From NCBI GenBank assembly GCA_035644935.1, contig DASQNO010000104.1, positions 1 through 64,000 on the forward strand: a DNA stretch of 64,000 nucleotides, in the 5' to 3' direction. The position numbers were made by a program, and so were the translations under genes. The notes beneath the pieces are model-generated. The model was not told the origin of the DNA. It was given only the letters and a program-made list of their open reading frames with translations, and did not search any database. Below, piece after piece: positions 59,263 through 64,000 of the stretch; position 1 is the first letter of the stretch, and each line of letters begins with the position of its first letter. The stretch is from CADCVW01 sp035644935. Its GTDB lineage: Bacteria > Pseudomonadota > Alphaproteobacteria > Sphingomonadales > Sphingomonadaceae.

Positions 59263-60849
59263 CTAGCCCGACAGGCCCTTCGCCTTGGCGGGCACGCCGA
59301 GCGCGCGGATGGCGCGCGTGTCCGGGACGACCGGCGCGGCGGGGCGGAAGATCTCGGTCGTGCCGGCGCGGCCGCCGTGCGCGAGAACGGCGGTGCGGCG
59401 CCACCCCTGCTCCAGCAGCGCGCGGCGAAGCAGTGCGCTGTGCGGAAAGGCGGGTTGGTTCTGGGCCCGCACGACGGCGATGCCGGAGACGCCGAGTTCG
59501 CGCAACCGGGCGCGAATGGCGGCGGGATCGGTGTAGGCCAAAGCGTAGCGGCTGCCCATGAAGTCCGAGCGCGCGAGCAGGCTGGAGGCGCGGATCATGT
59601 AGCTTTTAGCTTCGCGGTCGCGGATCGCCATTTCGGCGGCGAGCGCGCCTTCGGCGCCGCTGGTGCCGTCGATCAGCCAGGCGTCGCCGGCACGCGTCTG
59701 CGCGGCGACGTCGGCCAGGCGCAGGTCGACCTTGGGCTCGCGGGTGGCGAGATGGACGACGCCGGGGACGGCGAGCACGAGCGCCACGGGCACGGCGAGG
59801 TTCGGGCGTCCGAACCGCGCCATGACGTCGCGGGCACCGTACACCGCCAGCACGATCAACGGCGGCAATGCGGGGGCCATGTAGCGCGCGTCGAGATCGA
59901 CCGGGACCAGCGACTGCAGCAGCAGCGTCGCCAGGACGAGCGCCGCGCACCCGGAAAGGATCGACCAGGCGTTGCCGTCGGCGCGCGCTTGCCAGCCGCG
60001 CCACAAGCCCCAGGCGGCGAGCGCGAGCCCGAGCGGCGTCACATTGTCGGACAACGCGCCGAAATTATAGCCGAGCGCCTGCGCCGCGTAGACGGGACCC
60101 GGCTGGTAGTTGAAGCCGTCGGCCGCGATTCCCGCGGTCAGCCAGTACCAGGGGCCGACCACCAGCGCCGCGAGCAGCGCCGCCAGCCAGGGCCAAGGCG
60201 AGGCCAGCACGCGCCAGCGGCCGGTCAGCGCCAGGTGGATGGGCGGCACGAACAGCAGCAGCCAGCCATTGCCCTTGATCAGCACCGCCCACGCGGCGAC
60301 CAGCCCGAACAGCAACACGACCCACGCGCGGGGCCGCCCGACGAAGGCGATCCACAGGCCCGTCGCGGCCAAAGCGGCGGCGGCGAGCGGCTGATCGAGC
60401 ATGAAGAAGGCGAAGCCTTCCAGCGCCACCGGCGTCAGCGCGCACAAGGCGGCGACGAGCAGGCCCAGGCGAGTTCCAAGAACCCGCGCGGCGAGCAGGC
60501 CAGCGATCACGGCCGGAAGCGCCGCGAGCACCAGGTTCACAGCCATGGCGGTCGCCGGGGTCGGCGGCAGGACCATGAACAAAGGCGCGAGCGCGGCGTA
60601 GTATCCCGGCGGCCAGTGCCCGATCGAGATCTTCGGATAGTGCAGGTAGAACTCGGTGGCGTAGGCCATCGGGTCCGAGCCCAGCGCGTCGGCGGCGTAG
60701 CGCGCGATCACCAGCGTGTTGAGGAAATGCGCGGGCTCGTCCGCGCCCGACAGGCCGGCGCGCCACGCCCCCGACACCCACAGGGACGCCGCGCCGGCAA
60801 GCAGCGCGACGAGCAACGCGCCCAGCGCGAGGCGAACGGATCGAGTCAT
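59263..60849 (-). CDS. Membrane glycosyltransferase, GT39/ArnT-like
   Basis: 528 residues with about ten to twelve transmembrane helices and a soluble C-terminal domain. The first periplasmic loop has GADEPAHFLNTLVIARYAAD (DE near the first helix, as in PMT/ArnT enzymes), and SIGHWPPGYYAALAPLF follows. Such enzymes move a sugar from polyprenyl-phosphate to lipid or protein on the periplasmic side. The acceptor is unknown. Confidence 0.82.
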   Translation of the reverse strand: MTRSVRLALGALLVALLAGAASLWVSGAWRAGLSGADEPAHFLNTLVIARYAADALGSDPMAYATEFYLHYPKISIGHWPPGYYAALAPLFMVLPPTPATAMAVNLVLAALPAVIAGLLAARVLGTRLGLLVAALCALTPVALEGFAFFMLDQPLAAAALAATGLWIAFVGRPRAWVVLLFGLVAAWAVLIKGNGWLLLFVPPIHLALTGRWRVLASPWPWLAALLAALVVGPWYWLTAGIAADGFNYQPGPVYAAQALGYNFGALSDNVTPLGLALAAWGLWRGWQARADGNAWSILSGCAALVLATLLLQSLVPVDLDARYMAPALPPLIVLAVYGARDVMARFGRPNLAVPVALVLAVPGVVHLATREPKVDLRLADVAAQTRAGDAWLIDGTSGAEGALAAEMAIRDREAKSYMIRASSLLARSDFMGSRYALAYTDPAAIRARLRELGVSGIAVVRAQNQPAFPHSALLRRALLEQGWRRTAVLAHGGRAGTTEIFRPAAPVVPDTRAIRALGVPAKAKGLSG

Positions 60850-60873
60850 GGCGCCCCCGTAGCGCCGATCCTT

Positions 60874-61743
60874 CTAGAAAGTGTAGCTTAGGCCCAGCGC
60901 GCCGAAGAACTGGTTCTTGTCGCCGGTGTCGCGCACGATCGGCGACCGTTTGAAGTCGCCCAGCAGCTTGGAATAGCTGCCCACGGCGAAGATCGCCGCG
61001 CCGCGCCGCAGGTCGCCCGACAGGCTGTACGTCGCGAGCAGCGTGCCGCGGACGTTCTTCCAGCCGCCGTCGGCGTCGTAGGTCGCGAGGCCGCTGGCCA
61101 GCGTGCCGGCCGGGCCAATGGAGAAATACGTGTCGGCGAACTTGCCCGAGACGTGCTCGGCGGACAGCGAGACGCCGACGAGGAAGCTGGTGGACAGCGG
61201 CGTCGCATATTCGAAATTGGGCGTGATGACGACGCCGTCATGCGCGTCGGCGACGTCCTTGGTGACGTCCAGCCGCAGCGTCGCGAAGTCGTAGCCGTGG
61301 AGCACGCCGTTCTTGGTGACGCCGATGAAGCCGCCGGTCTCGACCGCGGTGTCGATCTCGCCCAGCGCCTTGACCCGGTCGTCGCGGATGCGGCTGGAGC
61401 GGTCGAGGCGAAGATTGACCATGGGTCCCGCCTCGATGTTCAGCGCGGCGCCGGGCGCCTCGCGAACGAGGTCGACGTAGAGCGCGGTGGCGCGGCTGTA
61501 GAAGTTGAAGCCCGACACACGGCCGCGTACGACGCCGGCGGGGCTGATCACGTAATTGTTCGAACCTTCGTAGGAGGGCGCGTAGCCGATGCCCAGGCCG
61601 AGCGTGAAGTTGTCGGAACCGTCATCGGCGGTCGCGGCGGCTGGATCGGGAACCTCCACCGGCGGCACGTCCTGCGCCCGCGCGGGCGCAGCGGCGGCAA
61701 GGGCGATGAACGCCAGCGATGTGGCGGCGGCACGATGGTTCAC
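60874..61743 (-). CDS. MipA/OmpV-family outer membrane protein
   Basis: 289 residues from GTG 61743, preceded by GGAG at 8 bases. Signal peptide (cleavage near APARAQ), then an OmpV/MipA beta-barrel with LGLGIGYAPSYEGSNNYVIS, the typical first strands, and a C-terminal aromatic residue (GLSYTF) for BamA recognition. MipA scaffolds a murein hydrolase-synthase complex in E. coli; for most homologues only the barrel is certain. Confidence 0.88.
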   Translation of the reverse strand: MNHRAAATSLAFIALAAAAPARAQDVPPVEVPDPAAATADDGSDNFTLGLGIGYAPSYEGSNNYVISPAGVVRGRVSGFNFYSRATALYVDLVREAPGAALNIEAGPMVNLRLDRSSRIRDDRVKALGEIDTAVETGGFIGVTKNGVLHGYDFATLRLDVTKDVADAHDGVVITPNFEYATPLSTSFLVGVSLSAEHVSGKFADTYFSIGPAGTLASGLATYDADGGWKNVRGTLLATYSLSGDLRRGAAIFAVGSYSKLLGDFKRSPIVRDTGDKNQFFGALGLSYTF

Positions 61744-61898
61744 GGGCGATCTCCGATCGGGAAAAGCAGGCGTTGCAACGCGTAACGGATCGGCGGAGCC
61801 ATCGTCCACAAGGCGATGCGCACCAGATCGGAACAGGGACAACGTGCGCACGACGCCGCGTTTGCACAAGCCCTGCCTTGCGGTAGAGCGTTGGATTG

Positions 61899-63062
61899 AT
61901 GGCGCTGACCAAACATGACGGGTTGATCATCGCCGGCGGCGGGCTCGCGGGCAGCCTGCTGGCGCTGGCCATGGCGGAAAAGCGGCCGGACGTTCCGGTC
62001 ATGCTGATCGAGGCGGGCGACACGTTTGGCGGCAACCACCTGTGGTCGTTCTTCGACAGCGATGTCGCCGACGCCGACCGCTGGCTGGTGGAGCCTTTGG
62101 TGTCGCACCATTGGGACGGGCACATCGTCGCCTTCCCCGACCATAGCCGCAAGCTGCGCGGCGGGTACAACACGATCCGTTCGGACCGGTTGGACATGAC
62201 GGTGCGCGAGAGGCTGACGCCGGCGATGCGGATCACCGGCATGAAAGTGGTGGAGGTCCGCGACGACCTCGTGACGCTGCTCAGCGGCGACAAGATCAAG
62301 GCGCGCGGCGTCATCGACGCGCGCGGCGCAGCGAACCTCGGCTATCTCGATCTTGGCTGGCAGAAGTTCGTCGGGCGCGAATATCGCTTCGATCGGCCTC
62401 ATGGCGTCACGCACCCGGTGATCATGGACGCGACGGTCGACCAGGCAGACGGCTACCGCTTCGTCTACCTGCTGCCCTTCGACGAACGCACGATGCTGGT
62501 CGAGGACACCTACTACGGCGACGCGCCCGAGCTCGACATCCCCGGCGTCGGCGCGCGCATCGACGACTATGTCGCGCGGCGCAACTTCGGGCCCGGCGCG
62601 GTGCTGCGCGAGGAGAGCGGCTGCCTGCCGGTCGCGATGGACGGCGATTTCGGCGCGTTCTGGCGCGTCGGCGGCGCACGCGTCGGCAAGGTCGGCCTGC
62701 GCGGCGGGCTGTTCCACCCCACCACCGGCTACACGCTGCCCGACGCGGTGCGCACCGCCACCGCCATCGCTGCCGCGCCGGACCTGTCGGGCGCGGCGCT
62801 GCACGACCTGACCGAACGCATGGCGGCCAAGTCGTGGAAGGACCGCGGCTTCTACCGGACGCTCGACACCATGCTGTTCCGCGCCGCCGAGCCGGCGCAA
62901 CGCTACAAGATCCTGGAGCGCTTCTACCGGCTGGACGCGAACCTCATCGCGCGCTTCTACGCCGGGCAATCGACGATGCTGGACAAGATGCGCGTCTTGT
63001 CCGGCAAGCCCCCCGTCCCCATTGGTAAGGCTGTGAACGCACTCAATTCGCGACGGGCCTGA
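61899..63062 (+). CDS. crtY: Lycopene beta-cyclase CrtY
   Basis: 387 residues with an N-terminal FAD/NAD motif GLIIAGGGLAGSLLALAM, then GGNHLWSFF, and the family blocks YRFVYLLPFDERTMLVEDTY, GLFHPTTGYTLPDAV and FYAGQSTMLDKMRVLSGKPP. It cyclises lycopene to beta-carotene, the precursor of nostoxanthin-type pigments in yellow sphingomonads. crtI starts 3 bases after its stop. ATG 61899 is chosen; a TTG codon precedes it directly. Confidence 0.95.
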   Translation: MALTKHDGLIIAGGGLAGSLLALAMAEKRPDVPVMLIEAGDTFGGNHLWSFFDSDVADADRWLVEPLVSHHWDGHIVAFPDHSRKLRGGYNTIRSDRLDMTVRERLTPAMRITGMKVVEVRDDLVTLLSGDKIKARGVIDARGAANLGYLDLGWQKFVGREYRFDRPHGVTHPVIMDATVDQADGYRFVYLLPFDERTMLVEDTYYGDAPELDIPGVGARIDDYVARRNFGPGAVLREESGCLPVAMDGDFGAFWRVGGARVGKVGLRGGLFHPTTGYTLPDAVRTATAIAAAPDLSGAALHDLTERMAAKSWKDRGFYRTLDTMLFRAAEPAQRYKILERFYRLDANLIARFYAGQSTMLDKMRVLSGKPPVPIGKAVNALNSRRA

Positions 63063-63065
63063 GAT

Positions 63066-64000
63066 ATGAACAAAGTCGCGGTGAACGCTTTCAACCCGAC
63101 GCGCGACGGCCCGGCGGGTCCGACAGCGGCGGTGATCGGCGCCGGCTTCGGCGGACTGGCGCTCGCCATCCGGCTGCAGTCGGGCGGCATCCAGACGACG
63201 TTGGTCGAGGCGCGGGACAAGCCGGGCGGGCGCGCATATTATTGGGAAAAGGACGGGTTCACCTTCGACGGTGGGCCGACGGTCATCACCGATCCGGACT
63301 GCCTACAGCAATTATGGTCGCTGTCCGGGCGCGACATGGCGGACGACGTCAAGCTGCTGCCCGTCTCGCCCTTCTACCGGCTGAACTGGCCCGACGGGTC
63401 CTATTTCGACTATTCCAACGACGACGAGCTGCTGAAGCGGCAGATCCATGCGCTGAACCCGGCGGACATCGAAGGCTATGCAAAGTTCCTGAAATACTCC
63501 GAAGGGGTGTACAAGGAAGGCTATGTGAAGCTTGGCACCGTCGCGTTTCTCGACTTCAAGTCGATGATCCGCGCCGCGCCCGCGCTTGCCAAGTACGAGG
63601 CGTGGCGGTCGGTCTATTCGATCGTGTCGCGCTACATCGAGAACGAGAAATTGCGGCAGGTCCTGTCGTTCCACACGTTGCTGGTCGGCGGCAACCCGAT
63701 GACCACGAGCGGCATCTACGCGCTGATCCACAAGCTGGAGCGCGACGGCGGCGTGTGGTTCGCGGAAGGCGGGACCAACAGGCTGATCGCGGCGATGGTG
63801 ACGCAGTTCGAGCGGCTCGGCGGCGTCCTGCGGCTGGGCGAGGAGGTCGCGGAGATCGAGACGTTGGGCGACCGCGTAACGGGGATCGCCTGCAAGAGCG
63901 GCTGGCGGCAGGATTTCGACACGGTGGCGTGCAACGGCGACGTCGTGCACACGTATCGCGACCTGCTGGGCGGCAACCGGCACGGCGCGCGCACCGGCGC
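63066..64000 (+). CDS. crtI: Phytoene desaturase CrtI (5' part, cut by window end)
   Basis: About 311 residues visible. The Rossmann motif AVIGAGFGGLALAIRLQSGG is followed by EARDKPGGRAYYWEKDGFTF and DGGPTVITDP, then FHTLLVGGNPMTTSGIYALI and WFAEGGTNRLIAAMV, all typical of CrtI. It desaturates phytoene to lycopene at the membrane, using FAD. It is cotranscribed with crtY. The 3' end lies outside the window. Confidence 0.96.
   Translation, partial: MNKVAVNAFNPTRDGPAGPTAAVIGAGFGGLALAIRLQSGGIQTTLVEARDKPGGRAYYWEKDGFTFDGGPTVITDPDCLQQLWSLSGRDMADDVKLLPVSPFYRLNWPDGSYFDYSNDDELLKRQIHALNPADIEGYAKFLKYSEGVYKEGYVKLGTVAFLDFKSMIRAAPALAKYEAWRSVYSIVSRYIENEKLRQVLSFHTLLVGGNPMTTSGIYALIHKLERDGGVWFAEGGTNRLIAAMVTQFERLGGVLRLGEEVAEIETLGDRVTGIACKSGWRQDFDTVACNGDVVHTYRDLLGGNRHGARTG

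Overview
The window is a G+C-rich (about two-thirds G+C by eye) chromosomal segment of an alphaproteobacterium, almost certainly a member of the Sphingomonadaceae (Sphingomonas or a close relative). The evidence is the gene content: MipZ and DivK (alphaproteobacterial cell-cycle control), a class I lysyl-tRNA synthetase, a plsX-fabH-ihfA-merR operon, an lptC-lptA-lptB-rpoN block, a crtY-crtI carotenoid operon as in yellow sphingomonads, and many small DUF proteins typical of the group. I found no tRNA or rRNA gene, no CRISPR array and no complete insertion sequence.

Layout. 0-12.3 kb: secreted RcnB-like protein, DUF885 metallopeptidase-like lipoprotein, rpmG, divK-DUF3572-HAD, RidA-GDPD-FemAB-like chain, BLUF photosensor, panC, mipZ-dnaJ-like, phosphomannomutase. 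12.5-23.6 kb: PRC-barrel protein, ligase-associated exonuclease, Lhr-like helicase, DUF2243, thioesterase, dipeptidase, PdeM, fused PabBC, YcbL-like hydrolase. 23.7-27 kb: rpmF and the plsX operon. 26.9-38.7 kb: SixA, DinG-like helicase, LysRS, second DUF885 protein, GDT1-type transporter, metallophosphoesterase, ATP-dependent DNA ligase, small basic proteins. 38.8-44.3 kb: Gly-rich double cold-shock protein, RNase D, lptCAB, rpoN. 44.3-54.2 kb: accessory block with an ATP-grasp/flavin-monooxygenase pair, several DUF proteins, stress-type genes behind EcfG-like promoters, and a RelE/XRE toxin-antitoxin pair. 54.3-55.8 kb: a clearly lower-G+C two-gene cassette. 55.9-64 kb: thiC with a TPP riboswitch, dinB, a GT39-like glycosyltransferase, MipA/OmpV, crtY and the 5' part of crtI.

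The four partners of the ligase-associated DNA repair set (exonuclease, Lhr-like helicase, PdeM, ATP-dependent ligase) are all present, but at three separate loci within about 24 kb. DinB and the DinG-like helicase add to the DNA-repair content. LptC, LptA and LptB form the LPS export chain.

The most unusual signals are these. (1) The low-G+C cassette encodes a 435-residue protein whose N-terminus has the proteasome-beta/HslV register (Thr right after Met, GV..AADS with Asp at position 17 of the mature chain) and whose C-terminus ends like a proteasome fold. It is translationally coupled to a 62-residue protein and follows a toxin-antitoxin pair, so it may be an uncharacterised Ntn-hydrolase system. 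(2) The thiC gene carries an in-frame insert of about 28 codons made of three adjacent perfect palindromes, like the Rickettsia palindromic elements. (3) Several families of dispersed palindromic repeats occur, including a three-copy nested hairpin element and a diverged pair of about 150 bp in opposite orientation 38 kb apart.
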